From assembly GCF_026420845.1 (NCBI RefSeq), contig NZ_JAOWCB010000011.1:1-64000 (forward strand): a stretch of DNA of 64,000 bases, written 5' to 3'. Numbering within the stretch: position 1 is the first letter of the stretch; every line of letters begins with the position of its first letter. The notes under the pieces are model-generated. The model saw only the letters and a program-made list of their open reading frames with translations, did no database searches and was not told the DNA's origin. The stretch comes from Streptomyces sp. PR69. Its GTDB lineage: Bacteria > Actinomycetota > Actinomycetes > Streptomycetales > Streptomycetaceae. This document shows positions 16,262-24,221 of the stretch, piece after piece. A program made the translations under genes and the position numbers.

Positions 16262-17436
16262 AGGTCATCACGGTGCAGGTCTACTACGCGCACCCCCTCC
16301 ACCCCACGCGCAACAGTGGCAGCAGTGGCATCGGTGACTGTGCCCACCAGCCGGATATGTCCGCGGGCGCACATCTCCACGGCCAGCGCCAGCAGTTCGC
16401 GCAGCTGAGTCACATCGAGGCAGCGGTCGAGTCCGTCGGCGAGCACCGTGAGCGTCTGATATGCCGACGGGACCTCGGCGGCCTGTTCCACGGCCAGCAC
16501 CCCGGGGCCCGTGAGCAGGACCAGAGCCAGTGCCAGAAAGCGCAACTCGCCGTCGCCGAGCCGTTCCACGGGGGTGGCCGCGCGCCCCGCGCCCCGGTCC
16601 AGCAGCGCCCGCACCGTGCCGTCGGCGAGCGCCTCGGCGGTGAGGTCCGCGACCGGGCCCGCGCATCCGGCCCGCGCCGCGGCGGCCAGCCGTCCATGCC
16701 GCCGCGCGCACTCGCGGCGCGTACGGTGCAGTACGTCGGCGAGATTGCCGCAGCCGCGCAGCAGTCTGCCGTCCCCCACGGGCGCGGGACGCCGCATCCG
16801 CTCCGGCCGGGGGTCGCAGGCGAACAGCGAACGCAGCGCCACCACCGCCTGCTCGGCCGCCGCCAGCACCCGTAACTGTCCCTCGGTCCTGCCCGCCACA
16901 TGCAGCGGCAGCAGGGCGGTGGCGAGCCGGTCGTCCGGGAGGGCGGCCCGGGTGACGCCACGAGTGCCGCCGTCCGTGCCGGAGGCGTCATGCGTGTGCC
17001 AGGCCGCCCGCACACGGCGGTGACCGCGACCGGGCGCCGCCGCGGTGCTGAGCAGTGTCGTCCCGCTGCTGGTCAGGCGTTCACCGACGATACGGAGCCG
17101 GGGCTCGGCCCGCACCGCCACATCGAGGCGTACGGGGCCGTCCGGGCCGTCCACGGTGCAGCCGATCCGGAACGGGCGGCGGGCGACGCCCCGTTCCGGG
17201 ACTGTGCCCGCTTCCGGCACACAGGCCGCGGGGTCGGGGAACGCCGTGGCGAGTTCCTCTCCCCCGGCCAGCCGCGCCAGCCCCTCATACGCCCGTAAGA
17301 CGGTCGACTTGCCGCTGCCGCTCGGCCCGGCGAGCAGGGTGAGCGGGGCGGTGAGCGGCACGGTCGTGTCCTGGTGTGCCGCGAATGGCGAGAGTCGCAG
17401 CTGTGTGACCACGGGCCGCCGGGAGGAGAGCGTCAT
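16258..17436 (-). CDS. P-loop ATPase of RecF/ABC type
   Basis: The product has 392 residues from the ATG at 17434-17436 (MTLSSRRPVVTQLRLSPF). The N-terminal strand and LLAGPSGSGKSTVL (Walker A) match AAA_21/SMC-like ATPases. Near the C-terminus VERLGDGELRFLALALVLL resembles an ABC signature helix, and PGVLAVEQA a Walker B strand. The middle is arginine-rich with no coiled coil, so this is a minimal head-only ATPase, not an SMC. It lies 82 bases after the SepF-like gene on the same strand. Substrate and partner are unknown; the association with a SepF-like protein hints at a septum or chromosome role, which is inference. Confidence 0.7.
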   Translation of the reverse strand: MTLSSRRPVVTQLRLSPFAAHQDTTVPLTAPLTLLAGPSGSGKSTVLRAYEGLARLAGGEELATAFPDPAACVPEAGTVPERGVARRPFRIGCTVDGPDGPVRLDVAVRAEPRLRIVGERLTSSGTTLLSTAAAPGRGHRRVRAAWHTHDASGTDGGTRGVTRAALPDDRLATALLPLHVAGRTEGQLRVLAAAEQAVVALRSLFACDPRPERMRRPAPVGDGRLLRGCGNLADVLHRTRRECARRHGRLAAAARAGCAGPVADLTAEALADGTVRALLDRGAGRAATPVERLGDGELRFLALALVLLTGPGVLAVEQAAEVPSAYQTLTVLADGLDRCLDVTQLRELLALAVEMCARGHIRLVGTVTDATAATVARGVEGVRVVDLHRDDL

Positions 17437-17488
17437 GATCAGGACGCTAGGGAGCGCTCCGCGCGGCGAACCGTTCCCTCCCCTGCCC

Positions 17489-17534
17489 CTTCCTACGAAC
17501 GAGGGACGCCGGGACTTCCTACGAATGAGGGACG
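17489..17534. repeat. 20-base direct repeat at the SepF-like/ATPase junction
   Basis: CTTCCTACGAACGAGGGACG (17489-17508) recurs at 17515-17534 with one mismatch and a period of 26. The second copy includes the stop codon of the SepF-like gene. The first lies in the gap ahead of the ATPase gene and would also encode a stop in the same phase. It may be a small tandem duplication of the gene end, or paired regulatory sites. Confidence 0.85.
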
Positions 17535-17971
17535 GCCGCGGCCGCGACGCCCTCCACCTCCGTACCGGCCGGCGCCAGCAGAAAGACGTTCCGGTCGACC
17601 CGGTGCATGGCGCTGCCGAGCCCGAAGACCACGCCGCTGCTGAAGTCGAGGACGCGCTTGGCCACATCGGCGTCCGCGCTCGTCAGATCGAGCAGCACGG
17701 GTATCCGGGCGACGAGATACTCGGCCACCTCGCGTGCGTCGGCGAAGATCTGCACACGGAGGACGACCATCCGGCGCTGCTCGGCGGAGTCCGGGGCCGC
17801 GCACGGTGAACCGGAACCTGCCGCGCCGACGGCCGCCCGGGCTCCGTACCCCCGCGGGACGGTGCGGTGATCGACCCTCGACGGCCACTCGTTGCGACCG
17901 CGCAGCGGGACGACCTCCGCGAGGCCCTCCCACTGTTCGTCGGTGGCGTCGTACCTCTCGTACCTACTCAT
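17519..17971 (-). CDS. SepF-like protein (SflA/SflB type)
   Basis: The product has 150 residues from the ATG at 17969-17971 (MSRYERYDATDEQWEGL). After a disordered linker, the last 85 residues match the SepF fold: VQIFADAREVAEYL, a central LLDLTSADADVAKRVLDF, GVVFGLGSAMHRV and the final strand NVFLLAP. SepF anchors FtsZ at the membrane through an N-terminal amphipathic helix. Streptomyces also carries shorter SepF-like paralogues that modulate FtsZ assembly, and this protein, away from ftsZ and short, fits that group. The N-terminal helix is weak. It leads a group with a P-loop ATPase and hypothetical genes. Confidence 0.85.
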   Translation of the reverse strand: MSRYERYDATDEQWEGLAEVVPLRGRNEWPSRVDHRTVPRGYGARAAVGAAGSGSPCAAPDSAEQRRMVVLRVQIFADAREVAEYLVARIPVLLDLTSADADVAKRVLDFSSGVVFGLGSAMHRVDRNVFLLAPAGTEVEGVAAAAVPHS

Positions 17972-18131
17972 GGTCCCATCCTCCCGTCCCTCACCCGCCC
18001 GGCCCAACAGCGACACGGACGAGTGAAGGGTGGAAATCGAGTGACGGGAGGGATGGATACGCAGGTCAGTGACTGGATCGCGGCCCAGCCCGGCCAGGCG
18101 GGCCATTCGGGTCGGCCGGACCAGTCGGCGG

Positions 18132-20540
18132 TCAGCGGCGCAGCGGGCCCTCGCAGATGAAGGCCGAGGTGCCCGCGCGGCCCGAGGACCAGATGTCGAC
18201 CGGGCCGAAGGAGCAGTTCATGTCGTTGAAGTTGTTCCCTCCCTTGAGGCTGCGGTCAAGGATGAAGTAGTCGACGGTCTCCGACATGTCCTTGAACACC
18301 TGGTCCGGGCTCCCGGAGTCGGAGAGGTTCGCCGTGATGCGACCGGTGCAGATGAAGCGGACCTTGCTCTCCCAGTCGCCGTTGTCGCCGCAGTCCGGCG
18401 TGTTGTACGTCGCGGAGGCGAAGGCGGAGCGCACCTCGGCCGCCGCCGCGTACGCCAGCTCCCCGTTGGGGACATACGTGGTGTCGGGGGTGAACAGCTC
18501 GTCCACCTTGGCGATCTGGGCGTCCAGGAAGGCGTCGTACCCCTGCTGGAGCGCCGCGTCGGAGCCGAGCCGGGTGCGCCAGGCGTCGAAGGCAGCCGGG
18601 TCGTCGGCGCGCAGATGCCCGTACATCTCCTGGATCAGGGCGGGGCGTTCGCGCCACAGGTACTCGAAGAAGGTGCCCGCGTACGAGTAGAAGCGGAAGC
18701 CGTCGCCGTCGTACGTCGCGTGCAGGATCTGGTTCACGGACATACGGGGGCCGCCGCCCGCGGTGTCGTTGACAATGCTGCGCACCAGGGACTTGCGGAC
18801 GGCGATGCCCTCGTCGCGGGTCGCGCCGTCGAAGAACTCCGCGGTCCCCTCGTCCATCGCGGTGGTGCGGTCGCCCCGGTACCAGGCGCCCTCGCCGAAG
18901 TAGCCGGGCACGGCGAAGCGGCCGTTGAGGTAGTGGACGTACTCGTGGCGGAACAGCTCCTCCAGGGTCAGGGAGGAGTCCTGCGGGACGCGCCGCTGGT
19001 AGGTGTAGAAGGTCGCGCCGCGTTCGATGTAGATGCCGCCGTTGTTCGTGCCCATCCCGGTGAGCAGCGGATGGTAGGTCTCGTAGTCCGCGCGGGAGGC
19101 GTAGAGCACGATGTTCAGCACGTCGTTGACGTCGTCCGCCAGCGGCTCCGTGCTGCCGACGACCCGGTGGAACTGCGCCTTGACCTGCTTGCTCGCGTAG
19201 TAGAGCTGGTCGACTGTGGCGCGGTCAAGGCCGGTGCGCACCTTGATCGTGCCGTTGTCGTAGACGTACGTGTGCGGGAACAGCTCCTTCTCGATGTCCT
19301 CGATGCACACCTTGTACGGCTTGCAGGCGTCGTAGTGGTTGAGCCAGGAGGCGATCTTCGCCCAGGGCTCGCTGCCCTTGCCGTAGTTGCGGACGGTCTG
19401 GCCGAGCACCCAGCCCAGTTCATTGACGATCTCGTCGCGCAGGGAGTCGATCTGGCCGAACCGGGCGTACTCGCTCAGCGCGTCGCGGACTGCCCACTCG
19501 TTGGGCGTGCCCACGAGATGGGTGTAGTCGACGAAGTCCTGGTACATCTGCCGGTAGTAGGCGTCGCCGGCGACGGCGTCGTGGAAGGCGGTGTCCTGGT
19601 TGCCGGGGTAGACGCCGAGGTAGTTGACGCTGAGCGCGGCGAGCGCGGCGCCGCCCCAGGCCGGGTCGGCGTACGTGGTGCGGTGGTACTTGCCCATGGT
19701 GGCCAGCACGTTTTTGATCAGTTCGAGCTGGTGGTGGCGCAGTCCCTCGGCGCTGGCCGCGTACAGGGCCTCGCGCAGGGTGTCGGCGTTGGCGCGGGTT
19801 GCCTGGAAGGTGCGGCGGGCCGTGCCGAAGGCGTGGACGGCGTCGCGGACGGCCGCCACGGTGGGCGGGTCGGTGAGGTCGATCTCCTCGCGTGAGAAGT
19901 CGTGGTACGCGACGGCGTGGAGATAGGTGAACATCTCGTACAGATTGCTGCCGTTCCTGCCGTCGTGTGCGGGCGCGAGGGCGGTGATCCGGCGGGCGAC
20001 GGTCTGGACATGGGCGTCGGACATGACGGGCGCGAGCCGTGCGTCCCAGGTCCAGATCAGATCGGAGAGGCAGCCGTCGACGCTGACGGCGGGGTCGGCG
20101 AGGAAGTCGGCGAAGCGCTCCGGGGACAGTCCTGCAATGCCGTCGAGGGTGCAGGGGACGGCGCCGTCGAGGGCGCGCGGCGCGGCGGTGCGGGCGTCGG
20201 CCGTGGCGTTCGCCTCGGGTCTCGGTTCCGGTCTGGGCTCCGGACTCGGCTTGGCGGCGCTGCGGGCCGCGTCGCCGGGTATGCGGCCGGCCGCGACGCC
20301 GCCGCCGGGGGCGAGGCGCTCGGCCTGGACGGCCTTGGGCGCGGCTCCTCTCCGGTCGACGTGGTCGAAGGGGTTGTCCACGGCGGGCTGTTGGGCGGCG
20401 GCAGGAGTGCCGGCGGGGGCGGCAACGGGGGTGGTCTGCGGCACAGCGGAGGCATGGGCCGCGCCGAGCAGGGGGGCGGCGAGCGCCGTGGAGATCGCGG
20501 CTGCGAGAAGACTTCTGCGCAGGGTACGGCGATGGGACAC
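18132..20540 (-). CDS. Secreted collagenase, peptidase family M9
   Basis: The product has 802 residues from a GTG at 20538-20540, preceded by AGGAG at good spacing; this start gives a textbook signal peptide (SHRRTLRRSLLAAAISTALA...). A linker rich in PEPRPEP repeats follows, then the M9 activator and peptidase regions. The zinc site is HEYVH (H532, E533, H536), with the third ligand in DEGTAEFF about 30 residues on. The C-terminal region (about 720-802) contains paired cysteines and a small beta domain. The enzyme is expected to degrade collagen or gelatin-like proteins outside the cell, an interesting neighbour for the hydroxyproline operon 1.8 kb away. It is transcribed divergently from the aminopeptidase gene. 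Confidence 0.92.
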   Translation of the reverse strand: MSHRRTLRRSLLAAAISTALAAPLLGAAHASAVPQTTPVAAPAGTPAAAQQPAVDNPFDHVDRRGAAPKAVQAERLAPGGGVAAGRIPGDAARSAAKPSPEPRPEPRPEANATADARTAAPRALDGAVPCTLDGIAGLSPERFADFLADPAVSVDGCLSDLIWTWDARLAPVMSDAHVQTVARRITALAPAHDGRNGSNLYEMFTYLHAVAYHDFSREEIDLTDPPTVAAVRDAVHAFGTARRTFQATRANADTLREALYAASAEGLRHHQLELIKNVLATMGKYHRTTYADPAWGGAALAALSVNYLGVYPGNQDTAFHDAVAGDAYYRQMYQDFVDYTHLVGTPNEWAVRDALSEYARFGQIDSLRDEIVNELGWVLGQTVRNYGKGSEPWAKIASWLNHYDACKPYKVCIEDIEKELFPHTYVYDNGTIKVRTGLDRATVDQLYYASKQVKAQFHRVVGSTEPLADDVNDVLNIVLYASRADYETYHPLLTGMGTNNGGIYIERGATFYTYQRRVPQDSSLTLEELFRHEYVHYLNGRFAVPGYFGEGAWYRGDRTTAMDEGTAEFFDGATRDEGIAVRKSLVRSIVNDTAGGGPRMSVNQILHATYDGDGFRFYSYAGTFFEYLWRERPALIQEMYGHLRADDPAAFDAWRTRLGSDAALQQGYDAFLDAQIAKVDELFTPDTTYVPNGELAYAAAAEVRSAFASATYNTPDCGDNGDWESKVRFICTGRITANLSDSGSPDQVFKDMSETVDYFILDRSLKGGNNFNDMNCSFGPVDIWSSGRAGTSAFICEGPLRR

Positions 20541-20659
20541 GTGTGCTCCTGAGAGTCGTGGGAGGTGAGAACTGCGCTGCGGCGGCTGGTACTTCGGCAC
20601 CTCGTCGAGGATGGGGCTCTGAGGTGTGACCCGTAACATAGTAATGTGAAATTGCACTG

Positions 20660-20676
20660 ACAACCCGTTGGGTTGT
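20660..20676. promoter_or_regulatory. Palindrome ACAACCC-GTT-GGGTTGT in divergent promoter region
   Basis: A perfect 7-base inverted repeat with a 3-base centre lies in the relatively AT-rich region between the divergent collagenase and aminopeptidase genes, 31 bases before the latter's ATG. The length and position suit a repressor operator for either gene. No regulator gene is adjacent. Confidence 0.45.
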
Positions 20677-20706
20677 GCGTTATCCATCCGCTCCCCTGGA
20701 GGATCC

Positions 20707-22176
20707 ATGTCCGAACAGACAGAACAGACAGCGGAACAGGCGGCCGGCCGCCCCGCGTCGGCGCACATCGGCAGTCATGACCTGGCGGTTCCGCCCGCAC
20801 TCGCCGCGTTTATGGCGCAGGGCTGGGCGGCCACGCCGCTGCCCGGAGACATCCGGCTGACCGCCGCGGACATCACCCCCGCCCGCAGGGCACGGCTGTC
20901 CGCCCGCTTCCCCGGCGAGCGGCTGGTCGTGCCCGCCGGGGAGCTCAAGGTCCGCTCCAACGACTGCGATTACCGCTTCCGGCCGCACAGCGCGTACGCC
21001 TGGCTGACCGGGCTGACGGGCGAGGAACAGGCGGGGCACGTGCTGGTGCTGGAGCCGTGCGGGACAGGGGCGGGCGGCGCGCCGGGCCATGAGGCGGTGC
21101 TGTTCGCACGGCCCCGGTCGCCGCGCGGGCCCGACGCCGGCGACGGGTTCTACCGCGACCGCCGGTACGGGGAGTTCTGGGTCGGCCGCCGCCCCGATCT
21201 GGCCGAGTCGGAGCGGCTCACCGGCATCCGCTGCCGGCATCTCGACCGCCTGGAGGACTTCCTCACCGGCCCCGCGCCGGCCACGCGCACGCTCGGCGGA
21301 ACCGACCCCGGCGGCGAACTGGCCGCGGCTCTCGCGGAGCTGCGGCTGGTGAAGGACCCCTGGGAGGCCGGTCAGCTGCAGCTGGCCGTGGACCACACGG
21401 TCAGCGGCTTCGAGGACGTCGTACGGGCGCTGCCGCGCGCGCTGGCCCATCCGCGCGGCGAGCGCTGGATCGAGGGCGTCTTCCAGCTGCGCGCACGGGC
21501 CGAGGGGAACGGCGCCGGCTACGAGACGATCGCCGCGTCCGGCGCGCACGCGTGCGTGCTGCACTGGATACGCAACGACGGCCCTCTCGACCCCTCGCAA
21601 CTGCTTCTGCTCGACGCGGGCGTGGAGACCGACACGCTCTACACCGCGGACATCACCCGCACCGTCCCGCTCTCCGGGCGCTTCTCGCCGGTGCAGCGCC
21701 AGGTGTACGAACTGGTCCTGGCCGCCCAGGAGGCGGGCATCGCGGCGCTGAAGCCCGGAGCGAGCTTCCGCGACTTCCATCTCGCGGGGATGCGGGTGAT
21801 CGCGGAGGGGCTCGCGGAGTGGGGTGTGCTGAAGATCTCCGCGGACGAGGCGATGCGGCCGGACAGCGGGCTGTACCGGCGCTACACGCTGTGCAGCAGC
21901 GGCCATATGCTCGGCCTCGACGTCCACGACTGCGCGAAGGCGCGGGCGGAGACCTATCTGGACGGAGTCCTTCAGGCCGGCCAGGTGCTCACCGTCGAGC
22001 CGGGGCTCTATCTCCAGCCCGACGATGAAACCCTCCCGCAGGAGCTGCGCGGCCTCGGCGTCCGCATCGAGGACGACCTGCTGATCACCGAGGACGGCGC
22101 ACGGCTGATGTCGGGGGCGCTGCCGAGGACCCCGGACGCGATCGAGGAGTGGATGGGCACGCTACTGGAGGGGTGA
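20707..22176 (+). CDS. pepP: Xaa-Pro aminopeptidase, family M24B
   Basis: The product has 489 residues from the ATG at 20707, with GGAGG just upstream. The N-terminal part is the AMP_N domain (VPAGELKVRSNDCDYRFRP). The C-terminal pita-bread domain shows all metal ligands in order: LLLDAGVETDTLYTADITR (two Asp), GHMLGLDVHD (His), LTVEPGLYL (Glu) and GVRIEDD (Glu). It removes N-terminal residues preceding proline, so it would act on proline- and hydroxyproline-rich peptides. Being divergent to a collagenase and followed by a hydroxyproline-type catabolic operon suggests a shared role in collagen or proline-peptide use. No signal peptide is visible, so it is cytoplasmic. Confidence 0.92.
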   Translation: MSEQTEQTAEQAAGRPASAHIGSHDLAVPPALAAFMAQGWAATPLPGDIRLTAADITPARRARLSARFPGERLVVPAGELKVRSNDCDYRFRPHSAYAWLTGLTGEEQAGHVLVLEPCGTGAGGAPGHEAVLFARPRSPRGPDAGDGFYRDRRYGEFWVGRRPDLAESERLTGIRCRHLDRLEDFLTGPAPATRTLGGTDPGGELAAALAELRLVKDPWEAGQLQLAVDHTVSGFEDVVRALPRALAHPRGERWIEGVFQLRARAEGNGAGYETIAASGAHACVLHWIRNDGPLDPSQLLLLDAGVETDTLYTADITRTVPLSGRFSPVQRQVYELVLAAQEAGIAALKPGASFRDFHLAGMRVIAEGLAEWGVLKISADEAMRPDSGLYRRYTLCSSGHMLGLDVHDCAKARAETYLDGVLQAGQVLTVEPGLYLQPDDETLPQELRGLGVRIEDDLLITEDGARLMSGALPRTPDAIEEWMGTLLEG

Positions 22177-22255
22177 GGCACGGCGCGTCGCCGGGCCCTG
22201 ACTCCTCTCGCGTGCGCGACCGCGCGTGACTCTTGAGGGATGCCATCCCCGCACA

Positions 22256-22267
22256 GTAAAATGTCAC
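22256..22267. promoter_or_regulatory. Candidate GntR operator, site 1 (GTAAAATGTCAC)
   Basis: This 12-base element lies 30 bases upstream of the DapA-family start codon. Its reverse complement, GTGACATTTTAC, matches 11 of 12 bases of the site just upstream of the gntR gene (27569-27580). TAAAAT inside it could serve as a -10 box, so a bound repressor would block the promoter. Confidence 0.55.
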
Positions 22268-22296
22268 ACATCACAAGACAGGGAAGCGAGACCACC

Positions 22297-23220
22297 ATGG
22301 ACTCCCGCACCACGCACCGCCACCCGCCGCGCCATGAGCACCCCTGGCGCGGCATCATGGTCGCCGCCGCGCTGCCGCTGCGCGAGGATCTCTCCATCGA
22401 CTACGACGCCTACGCCGAGCATGTCCGCTGGCTGATCGACTCGGGCTGCGACGGCGTCGTGCCCAATGGCTCGCTGGGCGAGTACCAGACGCTGAGCGAC
22501 GCCGAGCGGGAGCGGGTGATGGCCACCGCCGTCGAGGCCGCGGGCGACGGGGACCGGGTGATGCCCGGGGTCGCCGGGTACGGCAGCGCGCAGGCCGTGC
22601 GCTGGGCCGAGGCCGCGGCGCGCGCCGGGGCGGGCTCCGTGCTGCTGCTGCCGCCGACCGCGTACCGGGCCGACGACGCCTCCGTGCAAGCGCACTTCGC
22701 CGAGGTGGCGCGCGTCGGGCTGCCGGTCGTCGCGTACAACAATCCGAGCGACACACGGGTGGACCTCACCCCGCCGCTGCTGGCCGAGCTGCACGCACAG
22801 GGCTCAATCGCGGCGGTCAAGGAGTTCAGCGGCGACGTCCGGCGGGCCTATGAGATCGCCGAACTCGCCCCGGAGCTGGATCTGCTGATCGGCGCGGACG
22901 ATGTGCTGCTTGAGCTGGCGGTCGCCGGAGCGGTCGGCTGGATCGCCGGTTATCCCAACGCGCTCCCCCGCTCCTGCACCGAGCTGTACCGCGCCGCCGT
23001 CGCCGGAGACCTGGACGCCGCCCTGCCGCTGTACCGCACGCTGCACCCGCTGCTGCGCGAGGACTCGAAGACGGAGTTCGTCCAGTCGATCAAACTCTCC
23101 ATGGACATCGCCGGGCGGCGCGGCGGGCCGGTGCGCCCGCCCCGCTCGCCGCTGGCCCCGGCGCGCGCCGCCGCGGTGCGCGCGGCGACGGAGAAGGCGC
23201 TCGCGGAGGGATGCCGCTGA
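22297..23220 (+). CDS. DapA-family aldolase/deaminase, hydroxyproline pathway type
   Basis: The product has 307 residues from the ATG at 22297. It is a class I aldolase TIM barrel: GVVPNGSLGEYQTLS near the N-terminus, YNNPSDTRVD, and the Schiff-base lysine K175 in VKEFSGD. In hydroxyproline catabolism a DapA-family enzyme deaminates 1-pyrroline-4-hydroxy-2-carboxylate to 2-oxoglutarate semialdehyde. The following genes (proline-racemase-family and aldehyde dehydrogenase) make that role more likely than lysine synthesis. It is the first gene of the operon, behind a putative operator, and its stop overlaps the next start. Confidence 0.82.
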   Translation: MDSRTTHRHPPRHEHPWRGIMVAAALPLREDLSIDYDAYAEHVRWLIDSGCDGVVPNGSLGEYQTLSDAERERVMATAVEAAGDGDRVMPGVAGYGSAQAVRWAEAAARAGAGSVLLLPPTAYRADDASVQAHFAEVARVGLPVVAYNNPSDTRVDLTPPLLAELHAQGSIAAVKEFSGDVRRAYEIAELAPELDLLIGADDVLLELAVAGAVGWIAGYPNALPRSCTELYRAAVAGDLDAALPLYRTLHPLLREDSKTEFVQSIKLSMDIAGRRGGPVRPPRSPLAPARAAAVRAATEKALAEGCR

Positions 23221-24221
23221 TGCGCACCCGCCGCGTACTGCACACCGTGGAGTCGCACACCGAGGGCATGCCCACCCGTGTCGTCACCGGCGGTGTCGGG
23301 GTGATCCCCGGCGCGACCATGGCCGAGCGCCGCCGGCATTTCATCGAGCACATGGACGAGCTGCGCACGCTGCTGATGTACGAGCCGCACGGCCACTCCG
23401 CGATGAGCGGGGCGATCCTCCAGCCGCCCACCCGCCCCGGCGCCGACGCCGGTGTGCTGTTCATCGAGGTCTCCGGGCTGCTGCCGATGTGCGGACACGG
23501 CACGATCGGGGTGGCGACGGTCCTGGTGGAGACCGGGATGGTGCCCGTCGTGGAGCCGGTGACCACCGTCCGGCTGGACACGCCCGCCGGTCTGGTGACC
23601 GCGGAGGTACGGGTGGAGGACGGCGCGGCGCGGTCGGTGACGCTCACCAATGTGGCGTCGTTCTGTGCGGCGCTGGACCGGAAAGCGGATGTGCCGGGGT
23701 ATGGCACGATCACCTACGACCTGGCCTACGGCGGCAATTTCTACGCCGTCGTCGCGCTGGAGAGTCTCGGTCTGCCCTTCGACCGGGCCCGCAAGGACGA
23801 CATCCTCGCCGCGGGGATGGCCGTCATCAAGGCCGTCAACGCCGCCGGGCGGCCGGTGCACCCCGAAGACCCGGCGATCGGCGGGGTGAAGCATGTGTAT
23901 CTGGCCGCGCCCGGCTCCGACGCGGTCCGCTCCCGCCATGCGATGGTGATCCATCCGGGCTGGTTCGACCGCTCGCCGTGCGGCACCGGCACCTCGGCCC
24001 GGATGGCGCAGCTCCATGCGCGCGGCGAGCTGCCGCTGCACCGCGACTTCGTCAACGAGTCCTTCATCGGGACGCGGTTCACCGGACGGCTGACCGCCGA
24101 GACGACGGTCGGCGGGCTTCCCGCGGTGGTGCCGTCCATCACCGGGCGGGCCTGGATCACCGGCGCCGCCCAGCACTTCCTCGACCCTTCCGACCCGTTC
24201 CCCGGGGGATTTCTGCTGTGA
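23220..24221 (+). CDS. Proline-racemase-family enzyme, likely 4-hydroxyproline 2-epimerase
   Basis: The product has 333 residues from the ATG at 23220, which overlaps the upstream stop. An in-frame ATG nine bases earlier is less likely. Both catalytic cysteines of true racemases/epimerases are present: C91 in PMCGHGTIG and C254 in DRSPCGTGTSA. That argues against the 3-hydroxyproline dehydratases of this family, in which the second Cys is replaced by Thr. The expected reaction is trans-4-hydroxy-L-proline to cis-4-hydroxy-D-proline, the first step of the pathway. The next gene starts at an overlapping GTG. Confidence 0.85.
   Translation: MRTRRVLHTVESHTEGMPTRVVTGGVGVIPGATMAERRRHFIEHMDELRTLLMYEPHGHSAMSGAILQPPTRPGADAGVLFIEVSGLLPMCGHGTIGVATVLVETGMVPVVEPVTTVRLDTPAGLVTAEVRVEDGAARSVTLTNVASFCAALDRKADVPGYGTITYDLAYGGNFYAVVALESLGLPFDRARKDDILAAGMAVIKAVNAAGRPVHPEDPAIGGVKHVYLAAPGSDAVRSRHAMVIHPGWFDRSPCGTGTSARMAQLHARGELPLHRDFVNESFIGTRFTGRLTAETTVGGLPAVVPSITGRAWITGAAQHFLDPSDPFPGGFLL

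Noticed and set aside
16258..17667. Longer start for the P-loop ATPase (469 codons)
   Set aside because: The extension would overlap the end of the SepF-like gene and encodes low-complexity sequence. The ATG at 17436 begins directly with the first strand of the fold.
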